Source: Monomorium pharaonis (lineage: Eukaryota; Arthropoda; Insecta; Hymenoptera; Formicidae). Taken from it: a DNA stretch of 64,000 bases. Numbering within the stretch: position 1 is the stretch's first letter; each line of letters starts with the position of its first letter. The translations under genes and the position numbers were made by a program. The stretch covers positions 22,291,136-22,355,135 of the forward strand of contig NC_050472.1 in NCBI RefSeq assembly GCF_013373865.1. Direction: 5' to 3'. This document shows positions 1 through 13,835 of the stretch, in pieces. Below the pieces are notes generated by a model. The model did no database searches and was not told the origin of the DNA. It worked only from the letters and a program-made list of their open reading frames with translations.

Positions 1-450
1 AATATTTTACACTTTGACGAGGCAATTTGTAAAAGTATGAGAAGTTGTGAACATTTGATGAGTTTATTGTAAATTTATTTTCTGTTTAACATCAATAATT
101 CTTCCAATTATAATTTATAGCCTCAATATGGCTCACCAAGTGGTAGATATAGATAATAAGAAATCAGTACCTCTCACTTAACAGAGGATCGCTAAATTCT
201 TTTGCTCGACTCATACATGTCATATTTTTTAATTAATGCTTTTTCCAAAACTAAACTGCCTTTGTGAATCACTCAAATTGTAGTCAAAACACGTCTGGAT
301 TTTTAAATCTATATTCTCTTTAACCTATATATTAAGAATTCATCTTTTTCAAGAATAAAACATTAATTTTTTACGCAAGAACCGCGTCTAACTCATATTA
401 TCCCTATAACCTTGTGTAGTATTCTTTAAATCTAATAGCAATTAATTTTT
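1..450. other. AT-rich DNA, nothing recognised
   Basis: No open frame of note, no repeat and no RNA-like fold seen. Confidence 0.7.
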
Positions 451-1525
451 TATCAACAAAGAGAATGAAAAAAAAAAACAATTGTCACAAGAATATATAT
501 CACCATTTCTTTTAGCCCATGTCGGAATGAAAAATTTACGAGCTTGTGTGGCGTCGCGTGCGAGGTCCCCCCTGCGATCTCTCGTTTTTTTTCATTGGGC
601 GACAAAACCGCAATCGACCGTATGCACACGTGTAATTGGGCCTGTGTGACGGTCGTCTCGCGTTGTTTTGCTCGCAGTCGGCCGCTTCGACTCGTTGCCG
701 CGCCGAGCGAGGGGCAGTGACGTATGCCACAGCGGTGGTTGCATTCAATTTGCATCCGACAGATAAAAGGCGCGGTTAACGCGACTATACAGCGGCAAGG
801 GGGGCGCGAACGAGAAAATCGGTAAACCGATATTCCAGCAATAACAACGACGCGGCAAGGAGCTCGCCGTCGCTGCGGAGTCCCGCCGCAGCCTGCCTTC
901 AATTCCATCCCACTTCAGGACTACATCCTGCTTTAACTGCATTCACCTCTCCACCGTAGGCACGCCCTTCCCAGTGCAGGCGCGATGTACCCTCCGGTGG
1001 TGAGATGCCGAGGTTTGAGTTTATTATGATTATGAGGCGAGCGGAGGTGAGACTCACGACTCTCGAGGGACCGGCTTTTCTTCTTCGTCTTCCTCTCTTC
1101 TTCCTCTACTACGTCTTCCTCCCTGTATTTCTCCCTCCCCCCTTCTCGCGAGATCCTTCCTCTTTCTCTCTCTCGCTTTCTCGTTTCATCGATTCAAGAC
1201 GTTTCGTTTCTCTCCGTATTGTGAACGTACCGTCTGAGCAGCGAAGGATTTCCTTCCTCGCGATACTCCTTTTTCCTCTGCTAGCCAACCATCGGTTTGT
1301 TTCCAACCATTCTTTGTTTGTCCATTCAGAGTCTTCGGCGCTAATCGCAGAGGTAAAATGAGATTCTAGGAAGCGGAGTCGAGAATGCGCTCCGACGCCG
1401 AGCTCTTTCTCTTTCAATGAACGCTTGCTGCGAGGCTCCGCTCTGCGGTCTCGCTTTCAATGAGGGCGCCGTAAAAAGTTCCAAGTGCTGACGCCGATGT
1501 GTCGGAGAGAAGAAATTTGGAAGCA

Positions 1526-1526
1526 G

Positions 1527-1556
<30 letters not shown>
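1526..1556. repeat. (GGC)n microsatellite
   Basis: About ten GGC units ending in GGTGGCAGCAGG. It is GC-pure and inside a CpG-rich segment. Polyglycine or polyproline in overlapping frames is a product of the repeat, not evidence of a gene. Confidence 0.95.
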
Positions 1557-1557
<1 letters not shown>

Positions 1558-2990
1558 GCAGCAGGTATACCAGCACGAGAAGGGTCAGACTCGTGGAACT
1601 AAATCTAATCGGCACAGGGAATAGACCGAAAACTAGCCCAAAGTTTACGTTCCCCGCTCTCACCGTCTTAAACTCGAGCAAGATGTACTTTAACTCTTAC
1701 GAAACTTAGTTAATTTCTGAACGTTTTCATCGAAATACAGCCCCAGACAGATTTTAGACGTGGGATTAATTATTACGGGGGCCGAGGGGGAGGGGAGATA
1801 TTTTTGCGCGTGTCATTTAATTCCGTCGTCGCGCGACAAACAGGTCGATTGGGTCGCTAATTGAAATCTAGCTTTCGAGCGGCAAGGTGAACCGATTTGT
1901 GTATGCGGAGCGCGGGGAGAAACGTCAGCGGCTCCCGTAGAAAAACAGGAGCACAATGCGAAGTGTCGAGTCACCCGACAGCGGCTCTTTATCCCGCGGA
2001 TCTTAAGCTACTGCTGCTGTTGCCGCGTTTCCTTAATCCGCGTCGTGCAGCCCCGCGAGAAAAAGAAGTGAATCTTTGTGCCGCACCGCGGGCGAATCTA
2101 GTGATAGAACCCCGAATAATACAGACGAAGGATAGCGATCGTTGGACCGATCGCTTCGACCGCGGACTGTCGCCGCTTTCAATATCACCGGCTACCGTCG
2201 ACGAGACCTCGAGGGCGTACAGTGGGGCTTCGTAGAAAACCCCAACAATAACGATCGATCGGTAAGATCGACGATGACGATGCGTATGTAACGCAAAAAA
2301 AAAAAGAAAAGAAAAAAAGAGACGAAGTAACGAGCTAGAAGGAAAACGGTGCGGCATCGATACAGTTACGGCGATTCCTCTTGTGATTCCCTTTCTCTCT
2401 CTCTCTCTCGTTCTTCGCCGAGTCATCGTCATAACATATCGACGGCATCGCATCACGTATGTTATACTTGAAACAAGACTCGTCGGAAGCGAAGCGTCCG
2501 CGAGCGCGATAAGTCGTCGTACGTATATAATACACGGTTCAACGCGTTATCGCGATTTTTATCGGCCGGTCGAAATGAGGGAGGCACAACGCGCGTGACA
2601 ACGCGCACACCGGGCGTCCGTCGACTCATCATCGTATACCCCCGGCGGGTAATTGCCGGCAGGTCGGACAGTCGAGAGAGGAATTCATTCCTGACGAATC
2701 GCTACAACCCAAGCGGCGATTATTATCGTTAATTAATGCAATCGTCTGACTAAAACGAAGAATTTCAAACATGCGACGGCCGGCTCGCGAGATTTCCGGT
2801 GGGGACACGGATACGGCACGCTTATCGCGGCGGTCGCGAGGTAATAAGACGAAGGGGAAACACTAGACGTAGCGTGCAGATATCGCGTCGCGTGTACCGC
2901 AGGAGCGAGAGGAGCGAGAGACGCTCGAGACGGCGAGACGGTTAAAACCTCTTGCGGAGCGAATGTTACGAGTATGCGAACAGCGAGCGA

Positions 2991-3008
2991 GCGAGCGAGC
3001 GAGGGAGG
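2991..3008. repeat. (GCGA)n tetranucleotide repeat
   Basis: Four to five GCGA units followed by GGGAGGGAGCGAGCAGC, in purine-rich DNA. Confidence 0.9.
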
Positions 3009-3287
3009 GAGCGAGCAGCTTTAGAAGATAAAGGAAAAAGGGAGAAAAGAGGCGGCGAGGCTGATTAACGCGCGGCGTCTTGTCCCGTCCACCCACCCGC
3101 GTCCGCCGCGGCGGTTTGATTCGGAGCGATAAACAGTTTATGAAGCAGCTGGACCGAGAGTAATAGATTAGACGCGTAGGAGAGAGAGACACGGGAGAAA
3201 GAAGCGAGAGGTAACGCGGCCGAGGATGACAAGGGGGTGTGGAGGGCGCGGTAAACAATGATGGGTAGCCTCCCGCGTCCGGTAACT

Positions 3288-3307
3288 GCCGCCGCCGCCG
3301 CCGCCGC
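3288..3307. repeat. (GCC)n microsatellite
   Basis: CTGCCGCCGCCGCC repeat ending in GCGTTC, in CpG-rich DNA. Confidence 0.92.
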
Positions 3308-4439
3308 GTTCTAACATGGAAGCTCATTACGGGGTCTCGCGTGAGCGCATCCACCTCTATAGTTGATTGCATTATAATACGATCTGGTGCCTCCTCCGGT
3401 CGTCAAGTGCCGCTGCCGCCGCGTGCGCGAGATCGGAGAGCTTCTTCGGGCGGTCGTTGATATTCGCGCGTATTAGCAAACCGCGTTGCGCGTGAGGAGA
3501 CTTTGTTAAAATCGTTAATCGGACGTAGACTAATGGACATGGTCAACGCGTTAATGAATCAACGATTCAGTGACGTGGGCCAGAGATAAAGCGAACATAC
3601 GATCACAGCCAGACGTCGTGCCAGCTAATCGTAGACGACTACGATTGTACTGCGGTACAACTACGGTTGCCGCGCGATTACAACTGGGTAGATGGGTTAA
3701 CGGGTATAAATGCATCCCGGGATATCCTCTTGGTTGTCGCGAGTCGGGAAACTAGGTTGTTCGCCCGTTGTCACATCCACTTGCGGCCGGGGAGAGCAGT
3801 CGGCTGTCTTCCACGGTGGTGGATTGCGTGCGGAATACTCGATCTCGCGAGCAATTGCCGTCGAGAGTAAGGGTAGAGGACGCGAAGGGAAAGGGGGGGA
3901 AAAGTGCGCGCGGCAAGGGCTCGACGTGCCACGGTGTAACGCCAGCGCTGGCAAGAAGAACCGGGAAAGAGGTGAGAGAAAAGAGGGACAGGGTTGGCTC
4001 GAGGGGAAGAAAAAGAAGCTATGACCATGCTTTTCTTGTCGCCTCCATTCACGTGTCATCAGTCACGCGGGTAATGAGTGTCGGAAATACAAGGTTTCTT
4101 GAGTCAAGCGGGGCTGTTTTCTCTTACCGCCCCCCCCCCTTTTTTCCCTTTTCCATTCCCAGTCTCTTTCCCTCCAATCGACTGACTACTCGACGCTATT
4201 TATTATTGTCTATAGGCGTATACGTGCGCAGAAAGTATATAAAGAGTGTATCTTCGGGGCAGACGTCAACGTGGCTGGGTATCTACGAGTCGTACGTACG
4301 GAGAGATGTTCGTCATATCGGGCGTAGAAATCTACCAAGTGATTTCATCCGCTGCGTACTCATCCATGCTTGACACCGCAACGACCAGCGAGTAAAGGAC
4401 AAATGGAGAGATAGTCGACGGATAAGAATACTTACAAGC

Positions 4440-7400
4440 TATATCCTTTCGCGGAAGCGTGCGAAAAATAGCACTTTGCGAGATAAAGTCAACAGTAATT
4501 TTTTTTCGAATTACTAGGTGTACTCGAGTTCATAACGATTTTGAGGAAATTTATATTACTTGCGTATTTCGAGGAAATATCAAGAAAAAAATATTAAGCG
4601 TGAAGAGTACGTCACTCTATTCAGGGTACGGTAAAAAATACGAGTTAAACGTGCCTCACATATTTAAAGCTTTGATCAATTTTTCACAGTACAATTTCGA
4701 CATATATGACGCGGGCTGATCCGTTTGGTCTTTGCTGACCAAATATTTGTTGTCAATGTTGAAAATCGAACGCGTTCATATCAATATCAAAATTTTCATC
4801 GTATAATAGTTTAGCGTATGAATTTAACACGTGCATCGCGATCGGAAGTAATGATAGAGTTAATGTCAAGATACGTAAAGCAAAAATCTCATTTATAACG
4901 GCGACGTTGTGTCTGGAATATCTCAAACCGGTACGTTTTTCCATAGAAATTGTACCTTGCGGAATTACGTTCGGTAAAGTAGACTGCAGTAAGCGCGAAG
5001 GAGGAGATATAAAGTGGCACTTTGCTTCCAAGAATCCTCGATTCTCTCGACTCGATATGACACTCGAGATCGTCCTTTCGTTCCTGATAGTCCCCTCCTT
5101 GTCGCTTCTACAGAAGGTAATTTAAAGCGAAGAGTCTAGTTGCAATTTTGACACCGTCTTGTGCCGAAAAGAATATAATAAACGGGAAATTGCTCACTGG
5201 AGCAAAAGAACTAGGCGATATAATGAGAAGCCGCAACGAAGTGTATTTCTTTATTAGTACGATTTTTTTTTAGACTCTTTCTAAAGCTTTCAAACGCAGT
5301 TTCATTATACGTACGTTTCATTGTCATGGTTTCCATTTGATACGTTTTTTCTTTTCCCTTCTTTCACAATTTTTTAAATGTGAAAGAGTAACAAGTCGTC
5401 TCTATAAGTGTCAACCGACATTATTAACGTACGAGCGATTTGCATTAAATCTCAAGGGCGTGCAGGATCGATACGCACGATAAAGCGACGTCATGAGACA
5501 GTAATCGAGCGAGAGGTGATGAGGCTGGCTGGCATTTTCTTATAAATAGAACTGATGATTAAGATCGGTTAATATAATTATAATCTGTAGGTAGCTAAAG
5601 TATCGCGATCGGATTACACGCCGGTCATTGGGCGAGACGCGGCGGTGCGGTGTCCGCTGGAACCAGATTCTACGTGCCCTTAATGAGACCAGATTAATTA
5701 CCGAGCCGTGCTATTAAACGCATCTACGTTAACGTATCGCGCACTTAACTTAGAACAGAATGGAATGTAATCCCTCGCTACCGTAATTGTCGGAGCCCCC
5801 CTTGTACACTGGGCTCCAGCGATACGTTTGGGCAAATAAACGACGCGACGAGCGATCCGCGATCTCGAATTATGATAAACGCTAACGAAGATCGTCTTAA
5901 TAGTTTCTATCTATCGCAAGGCTGACTAAGCGCGCGACAACGAGACGCCAAATGGGATAGCGTCTTTAATTAGCATTTCGGTTATCGAGTCGAATGGCCA
6001 GTGCCAATCATTAAACTGATAACGAGATAGTACAGTGGACCACGTATTATACCATTTAAATTGACTTGTATAACCGCGAAACGACAGTGCGCTACTGCTG
6101 GCCGCAGTTGAAGTGGAAAGCCGGTAAAAACATGCATCTATTTCCATATAACAGGTTTATATATTAGGCCGTCACCGACAGCACGTAGTTACATTTGAAT
6201 ACGATGTCCTAAAGCCGAGAGCTACCGGCAGTTGAACGCGCTCCGGTACGTGTACACTATGGCACGAATTAGGTCCGTGTGCATTTAGGCCGACGAGAGC
6301 ATCGTGCTCCCCGCGTGTGTGTGCGCGCGCGCGCGCCCGCGCTCAATTGCACTCCACCAATTGCAAAATGCAACTTGGTACTGGCCAAATGCTTGACTTC
6401 AGGCAATTATAAGCGACATTAAAGTAACAATGGAATGTTAAAAGGTTGGCCCTCTCTCCAACGTAAGAGCTATTATTTCCGGTGCAACATGAAATAACGG
6501 TGCAGCGGTGAAAACAGTAAAATATTTAAGAAACTCTTATACAAATTAAACAAGTAATATTTAATAAACTTCATTACGTGGAATATTTCAAAAAGCTCGC
6601 GTCATTATGCTACCTCGCATAGTACTGCATCACCCTTTAATCTCCCTCTTCAAATTGCTTTTACAGTTAAATTTTATTTGATTAAATTAATTATACTTAT
6701 TAGAATTCAAAAACAAGAATAAGATCTTTACAGATTTTCGCAGTAAGAAGTGATAAGATTTACGTATTCCAAATTGCAAGGACAAATTACCTGCGTAACT
6801 ATATTACATTTATATAATATTTAATCCTTTTTTTTTAGGAGCGGAGCAACGTAAGCATCAAACGTGTTTCGCAGAAAGCGTAATATTCTCTTTAAGCTTC
6901 ATTCAGTGCATGATCTCGCGATGTACTGATACAGACTGACGTTTTAATCACGTTACAAGCGAGGCGCGTAAGCGCGGCTCCTTCAGCTTAAAGCGGAACT
7001 GCTCTCGTCTCGACGATTGTAGAATCACAGTAACGAATAAAGTCAGGTATGCCAAACGCCCGTTGCTATGAGCGTCTCTTAATGTTCTCACGCACCAAGG
7101 ATCACACGAATTAAATGGGAAATCTCGAGGAGGAATCGTTGTTGCGTTACTTCTCTCTTTAGATTTACTCAACATTTCATTTCGCAGAATAACGCAAAAA
7201 TTACTGTTTTTCGTGAGGTATAAATAAGTAAGAGAAACACTGTAAATTATCTTTATCTTACCAGTTACTTTAGATATCTCTTTTAAACGTATTCACTTAT
7301 CTAAAAAATCAAAATAATGCGAGGATATATTATATAATGCAAAGTTTACTATTATATTTTTATTAAATTTATGCAGTTACTTCTGTATATAAAATTAAAT

Positions 7401-8900
7401 TTTGTGTCATGTTTTTGATATTTACATAATTTTAAAGATGACACACACAAATTGATTTTTAAAGTGTTTTTGAATGTATTTTAATAACATTCTATGTTAT
7501 AAAATTTATTATCATCTTTCACGTAAAGTAATAAATCTTTATGCATTATATCTTTATGTAATATTAATATTTTCGCTTTACAACATTAATCGCGTATTTT
7601 CTCTTCTTCTATCTCTCATCTTCTCTTCCTCTATCGTATCGCCGCTTTAATATTCAATCCATGATAAGTTGTACTTTTGTGGATGAAACTCAAGCAAGAT
7701 TAGCTAGTTGCTCATCAAGCTTATGCCATAAGATAAGCTTATGCAATAAATCAATGTTCATAGTTACATACAACACGCTTCAATATAAAGAAACTGTTAT
7801 CTTTCAAATCAAAATCGACGAAAACATTTATATTAAATTAAATTCCACTAAACGTTGGTACGCATCTCACTTAATAAAATGGATTACCATTAAACATGCA
7901 GAAAAAAGCATGCAAAATAAAATTACAAAAAGGAAACACAAGTATATGAAGTTAAAAGCTTTGGAATAACATAAAACTCTTTTTCTTTAAAGCAATGGAA
8001 CTGCGTATTCTAGGGTCATTTTGCGCACGCATTGCATGTTGGACTCATCAAGAAAAAATACAAGCCTCTTAACAATGAATGAAGTAGAAACTTTAAATCC
8101 ATATGTATAGAATACGTTAATGACTGAAACGAATGCCTCTTTCCTGTTATAAGTAAAACTCACTGCTGCAAAAAATAATGCTAATTCTATGTAATTACTT
8201 GTTTTTAAAGACTATCTCTGCAACACACACGTAATGAGTTGGCTAATGTTTCACGAACTGTAACGAAATAAAGAAAAACAAAAAGGGCTTATCTCAAAAG
8301 CAAGATCGCGCAACAAACTGTTGCTATGCAAGCCACCAGATATACCATAATACTTTTTTTTTCGCGACTATTCGATTATTTTGCAATCGATTTTTCTTTG
8401 ATAAAAAAAATTAAATATAGATAAATCAAATATGATCGTAAATAGTAGCATTTATATTTCATATAAATAAAACATTAAACAAAATAATTATTTTAATACT
8501 AAAGATAGTTATGAATCTCTAGTTAAAAAATAACAAAAAAATTTCTTTAAAAATTTCAATTTTTAATACAATATTTACTGTCAGACAAATTAATATTTAA
8601 ATTATATTAAACACACAAGTCAACTTTAATAAATAATTAAAAGAATTCTGTTCTTTAAACTCTTAATATAATATTTAATATTATAAAATTAATTATTTAA
8701 TTTAGATCACTGATTAATGAATGCTTAATTGGTTTCGCTGTAATCAATTAATTAATTTTTAGCCAATAGTTTGCTAGTAAGTATGAGATAGTAATAACTA
8801 GAGAAATAAGCATATATTAAATATTGATCTCTACAAATTTTCAAACAAACATTTAACAATGTACGTGTTACTATACTAAAAGTCTTTACGTTCCAAGCTT
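4440..8900. other. Mixed, then strongly AT-rich DNA
   Basis: Moderate composition to about 6600 with the GT/CG tract, then AT-rich to 8900. Near 7713-7745 the word AAGCTTATG occurs twice with an intervening CATAAG, a small repeat. No gene or element recognised. Confidence 0.6.
6313..6338. repeat. (GT)n/(CG)n compound alternating tract
   Basis: CGCGTGTGTGTG followed by CGCGCGCGCGCG and CCCGC. It is an alternating purine-pyrimidine tract and a candidate Z-DNA former. Confidence 0.93.
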
Positions 8901-10580
8901 TACAAACTCTTACTTACTCTCAAGATTTTCATCTGAAAGTAACGTTCATTTTTTAAGCTGTACGGTACGCTCGAGGAATAATCGCTCAAGATAATAGAAA
9001 CGTACAACTATAATTGCATCGTTCGACTCGAACGTCCATCGAGTTGCAACAACGTTTACACGTTGTGTCTGCGCGCTATATAATTCTCAAGCCGGCAGCC
9101 AGAATAAGGCACCGTAAACCGTATTGACGACCTTTTTTGCGGGCTTTACTTCCCGTTTGTAACGGCGGAAGCGACGATCGATGATGGGCGCACACACAGT
9201 GCACGCCGCGCGGATCGTTACGGTCAATTACAAACAATGTAAGACGGCCGCCGCTCGTAGATATAGGCGTACCGGTCGAGCGGATGGCCGTATAGCTACT
9301 CGTAAATTAATTATTATCAGAAACTGCTTTATCTAACCGCCTTATCGAGACCCTGATTAAACACTTAGGGCGAATACATGCCGAGACTATCACAGAAAAA
9401 AGAGAAACTCTCTCCTTCCAAAAAAAGAAAAAAAAAACCCTCACAGGATACTCGGCAGCCGCCGTGAGCAAGGGACGGCGCATTCGCGCCTGTTATGGTG
9501 CTAAAACAAACGACCGCAACGTAATTATCGAAGCTGTGGCCGCGACATGTAACGAACGGGGCGGTGTGGAAAATATTCCTAAAACGAAAAGAAAGGGACT
9601 GATGCGGCGGGCGGGCAAGAGAGACGGCAGGCGAGAGGAATAAAGAAAGATAAAGGGAAATGGGAAGACGGGAGGGAAAAAGAGGGTGGCCTTTGTCAGC
9701 CAGTTCGAACCTCGTCGCAATGCGAACTATGCAACATGCCGGCATTGTATATACCGGTCGGCCAGAGTTTGCGCGCGGGGCTTGCTTATCGTTTATCTCG
9801 GAATCAAAGCAGCGCCGTGCATGGATAGAGAGAATTGCACGTATGTGGGTGGTTAGCTTCGAGTTTTTCGTTTCGGGGAAATGCCGTGGAGCGCCGGAGA
9901 GATTCGAGAGAGATTTATTGTTTCAAGAACGGTATCTCACGCAATATCATGTTACAAAAGTCGACCCCTCTCGTATAATGTCGTGTACTTTTCTTCGAAA
10001 AATACCACAGCTATACACACATCTCGCGTGGGAGAAAGGAAGGCAACCTCTGTAACGCGGCGTTGTGTCTCGCGGTAGATGACATATTTATTCATCGATA
10101 GGGAGACGAATCTCCACGAATTTGTCATATAACGATGTAATAAACTGTACATGCAATAAACCATCGTTTTGAAATTCAATTCACATTTATTCTGAATCAA
10201 AAGCGCCCAAGAAATTATTGAATTATGCCGTATCATCGCGATTAGTTACCAATCCGTAATTTACGAGTTACGAATATCATCGTAAAATATCGATCACAGA
10301 AGATCATGCAGCTGACAGTGCATAATGGAGCGCGCTAATAGATTTCAGCGTCGACTCGGCGAATGTATTAAAGAAATCGATTTTCCTTAGAGGCGTGTAT
10401 CAGGGATGCGGAAGAAAATTTTCGCGCAGCTTCGTTGGGCGCAAAAAGGCGAAACCGACTATCGCAGCCCCAGGTGCGGCATAACAGTTTGAGGCACGTT
10501 AATTTTCCGAGGTTTCTCCACGGCGATAACAATCTTGCTCATTGAAATGTATTCCTACGATGGGAGAGATATGCCTGGTC

Positions 10581-10581
<1 letters not shown>

Positions 10582-10614
<33 letters not shown>
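10582..10614. repeat. (CT)n microsatellite
   Basis: An unbroken CT run of about 32 bp ending TCTTTCTT. A second, interrupted CT tract occurs at about 10886-10910. Confidence 0.95.
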
Positions 10615-10618
<4 letters not shown>

Positions 10619-11838
10619 AAAACACCAACTAAGATAATTATTGCCGTAGCGCATTTAGAGACGCTAGGCTCGACGCGATTTACGTACACGTAGACAAAGA
10701 TAAACAACGCAATCTATATTTAGCGATCATTCTGATCGCGCCCCTGCGAGCATAAAAGGCAACGAGACAATCGACAGGGGCGGTTCGTTAAGACAGACCC
10801 GGCGCTGGTCCATTATGCACCGTTCTCGCTTTATGCCGATCGCGTATTTATCCGACGTCACGTCAGACCTGCTCCGCGCCGCGCCCTCTCTCCCTCTCTC
10901 TCTCTCTCTGTCTCCCTCGTGTCAATCGCGATCCATGCTCATCCGATTAAACTGAGCTCGTCGCGCGTCCCGGCCTTAATGAACCCGTCCCCGCGAGTGT
11001 ATCCTCTTTCTCCCCTCCGTCTGATCCCAAATAATGAATTATACGAGCGAAGCATCGTCGTTGGGGGATATCGAGTCGGTGGTCGATAGCGTTGCGCGCG
11101 ATGCGTGCCGACCGACCGGTATCGCATTGCCGAAAAACAAAAGCATCGAGGAAGAGAGATCGCAATGATCCGCGATCGAGGTAGACTTTTCCAGGGTACG
11201 ATAACGAGTCCCGAGGGTATTCGAATTACTTTCGAAACTCGTTATGAGTCGTTGTCCGGAAAATTAACGACAGTCGGGTGTATTACGTGACGTGCCGTGC
11301 GAAGCCGGCCGTATCCTCGGTTGTATCAGCAGTTAGGTAACCGCGAGTTAGCGGGGACGTGTTAGCGAGCGACGTTGACCGCGCGTTGAAGCCGGTCGAG
11401 GCAGAAGGGAGAAACTGCGAAGGGCCGATAGGCAGAAAGAGAAGAGGAGAGAGAGAAAGGACGAGGAGAGAACTTGAACTACGAGCAGCGAGAGAGTAGG
11501 AGTAGACATATCCTCCCGTTCCGAGTAAGAGCCGATAGATAGAGGCTTCGTGTCCCTTTTTTATTTTCTGTTCCGAGGAACTGCTCGCGCTTGTAAGCGC
11601 GACTCTCGAAATGAATTGCATAACATTACACGCCGCGAAGTCGCAGCGAGCGAGCGTTGAAAAGTCATCTTATCGCTGCGAACGCGCGTCAGATCTCGGC
11701 ACGGCTGGGGCTGCGTGGCAGGGCGGACAAACGAGATTAGAGCGCGGAGCGCGCGCCTCGTAACCTGTTTTCCACATGCGCTTCTTATTAACGTGATATT
11801 AAGGTGCGCGCCTCGACGTTGCTCGGATGAGATGAAAT

Positions 11839-11859
11839 TCAGGCGGCGGCGGCGGCGGC
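11839..11859. repeat. (GGC)n microsatellite
   Basis: About six GGC units starting AGGCGGCGGC and ending GGCATTGG, in CpG-rich DNA. Confidence 0.9.
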
Positions 11860-12740
11860 ATTGGTGGTGCACAATGCTGTACGCGAATGGGATTTCCCAG
11901 GTGCATCGCGGCGAACGAATTTGTTCGCGTTTGCGGACCCGCGATCTATCGAGATACCGCGTGTTTAACGCGGATTCGCATTCCCTCGCGGCGAACCGAC
12001 CATACGGCCTCGGTTCTGCGTCAAATATCGAAATTTATGTAATCATCGGAAACAATCGGCGTTTCACCGCATTACCCAACGAAAGCGAGATACGCTCGTG
12101 GCAACTGCTCTTCTGTTTCGGCTTCTGTATCATTTTATATTACCTGTCTCCAGAGAGAAAAGCCCCCCGCTTCAGCTTATCACGAGGTGAAATTAAAAAA
12201 AAAAAAGGAAGCATTAACGTCGTGCTCTAGCGAACGGTAGGGTATTCCGCACACGTATCTCCCGACTTGATTAGAGTCACTCTCGCCCACTCTACCACGT
12301 AAGTTTTATCTCGCCTCTCAACCGAGAACAATGAGCTCATGGAGCTTCCGCTTCGATGATTCGAAAAAGATATTGGGGGGGAGAACGGTAGAAGAACTCG
12401 AGCGCCGTTACCGTTAGTCTTCCACGGAGTCCTCCGACTTCAAAGTGACGTAGCACGTATACGTATTTATAATCATTAATCTCGAGGGGGGAGGAGGGGA
12501 GGGGAGAGAATACTATTACCGCACTTCTTCCGTAGCGAATCACCAGGATTCGCAGAAACGCAACGGTCAACGAAGCGCTAATCCTAAAGTGATTTAATTA
12601 TAGATCAATGTTATAAATCTAAATGACACTCTTCCTCCCACGGGGGGAGAACAGTTGACGAATTGGATATAAACAAGCTGCGTTCTCGCACGAGCGGTAT
12701 GGGCTCAAATTAGTTATGTAACGCGGTGGAGGAAAAAGTG

Positions 12741-12771
12741 GGAGGGAGGGAGAGAGAGAGAGAGAGAGAGT
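12741..12771. repeat. (GA)n microsatellite
   Basis: GGAGGGAGGGAGAGAGAG continuing as pure GA to TAGGAG. A CT tract at about 12858-12882 lies 90 bp downstream, so the two can pair as an imperfect inverted repeat about 140 bp long overall. Confidence 0.92.
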
Positions 12772-13158
12772 AGGAGAAGAGTCAGTGATTTACGCATTCC
12801 GCTTCTGCCAGGCGCAACAATGGCAGTGTGACGTGTCCGAATACACACTTCCTCTTTTTCTCTCTTTCTCTCTCTCTCTCCACTGACCGCGCTCCTTCTC
12901 TTTCTCCGTCTTTCGCGCTCTGTGCGGTCCCTTCCCATCCTGACGAAAGTTTCTCGCTCGCTCCTCGCGTTTCTATCTCGCGCTCCGTCACTCCCACCTC
13001 GGCACTTCCTCTTCTTCTGGCCGGTTTCTCGCGGTTGCGGTGCGGCCTTGCAATGCTGCAGGCACGGCCGTAGAACCGTGTTCTCTCTTCCCGTCCCCTC
13101 CTTCCATCCCTTGCCCCGTCGACACCGGCGGTGCCGCGCTGCCGTTGCTGCACCGTTG

Positions 13159-13192
13159 CAGCTGCAACAGCAACAGCAGCAGCAGCAGCAAC
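13159..13192. repeat. CAG/CAA microsatellite
   Basis: GCTGCAACAGCAACAGC followed by pure CAG units and AACGG. In the plus frame it would give polyglutamine and in the other frames polyserine or polycysteine. Nothing indicates which strand, if any, is transcribed. Confidence 0.95.
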
Positions 13193-13234
13193 GGCCGACG
13201 CACACTATCGCAGCGGCGCGGCGGCGGCGAGGTA

Positions 13235-13274
13235 ACTACGAGGTAGTTGCATCGGCGCTGGTTCACCTCGTAGT
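13235..13274. repeat. Perfect 10-bp inverted repeat with 20-base loop
   Basis: ACTACGAGGT at 13235-13244 and ACCTCGTAGT at 13265-13274. It could form a transcript hairpin or mark a dimeric protein-binding site. It lies just downstream of the CAG and GGC repeats. Confidence 0.9.
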
Positions 13275-13810
13275 ACGAGGACGAGACATTGGCCTACCAC
13301 GCTCGACCTTGCCAGTTCGTTACTCTTTCCCCGCTTCTCTTATGCATTATACACGGCTATCCGCCTCGGCCCTGTGTCGTTGTACCTCTCCGCCCTTCCT
13401 CCTCCCCGTCTCTCCCTCGGCGTTTCTATCGTTTCTGCTTCCCTCGTTGTACCTCCACCCCACCTTTCCCCCCTTCCTCCCTTCCCCGCCCTTTCCTACG
13501 TGTCTCGGTACTTCCCTTTCAATCTGCGTTCCTTTTCGTCTATTTTCCGTGGTCCATCTCGTCCCCGCCGGCTTACCCGTCGCGCGATGTTTCTCCCCCC
13601 TCGTTCCCCCTCGCGTCCCTATCTGCCTCTCTGTCTATCTGCCCGCAAAGATACGATGGCGTGGCGACGAGTGGGTAAAGCGCATCGTCATCATGCGATC
13701 TCATTTATCGTGGCTGGCCCCCCTCGAATCCAAGTCAGCGGCCGGGCTGGAGATGGCGACGGAGAGAAGAAAGCGATTGCAAACGGGAGCAGGTGGTAAT
13801 GATAGTGTAG

Positions 13811-13835
13811 CGATGGCGATGGCGATGGCGATGGT
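13811..13835. repeat. GATGGC hexamer repeat
   Basis: Four consecutive CGATGG units followed by TGATTG. It is short and in frame with the open frame described above. Confidence 0.9.

Larger units (their letters stand above)
450..4440. other. CpG-dense non-coding segment
   Basis: Many CpG words and pyrimidine-rich stretches, with the GGC, GCGA and GCC repeats listed separately and a poly(C)/poly(T) stretch at about 4130-4150. Open frames occur on both strands at once, as expected where stop codons are scarce; none has a recognisable domain. A TATATAAA word at 4236 stands alone without a clear initiator. Confidence 0.6.

Noticed and set aside
4236..4243. TATA box TATATAAA
   Set aside because: No initiator or transcript support downstream. 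The same applies to the TATA-like words at about 3704, 10752, 21294 and 49203.
3768..4373. 201-codon plus-strand frame
   Set aside because: It lies in CpG-rich DNA with frames open on the other strand at the same place; basic, serine-rich product with no domain.
7661..7969. 102-codon frame in AT-rich DNA
   Set aside because: No recognisable domain, no neighbouring exon-like sequence, and lysine/asparagine-rich composition as expected from AT-rich DNA.
12485..12508. G-quadruplex at the purine-rich run
   Set aside because: Only three usable runs of three or more G are separated by loops; the six-G run cannot supply two.
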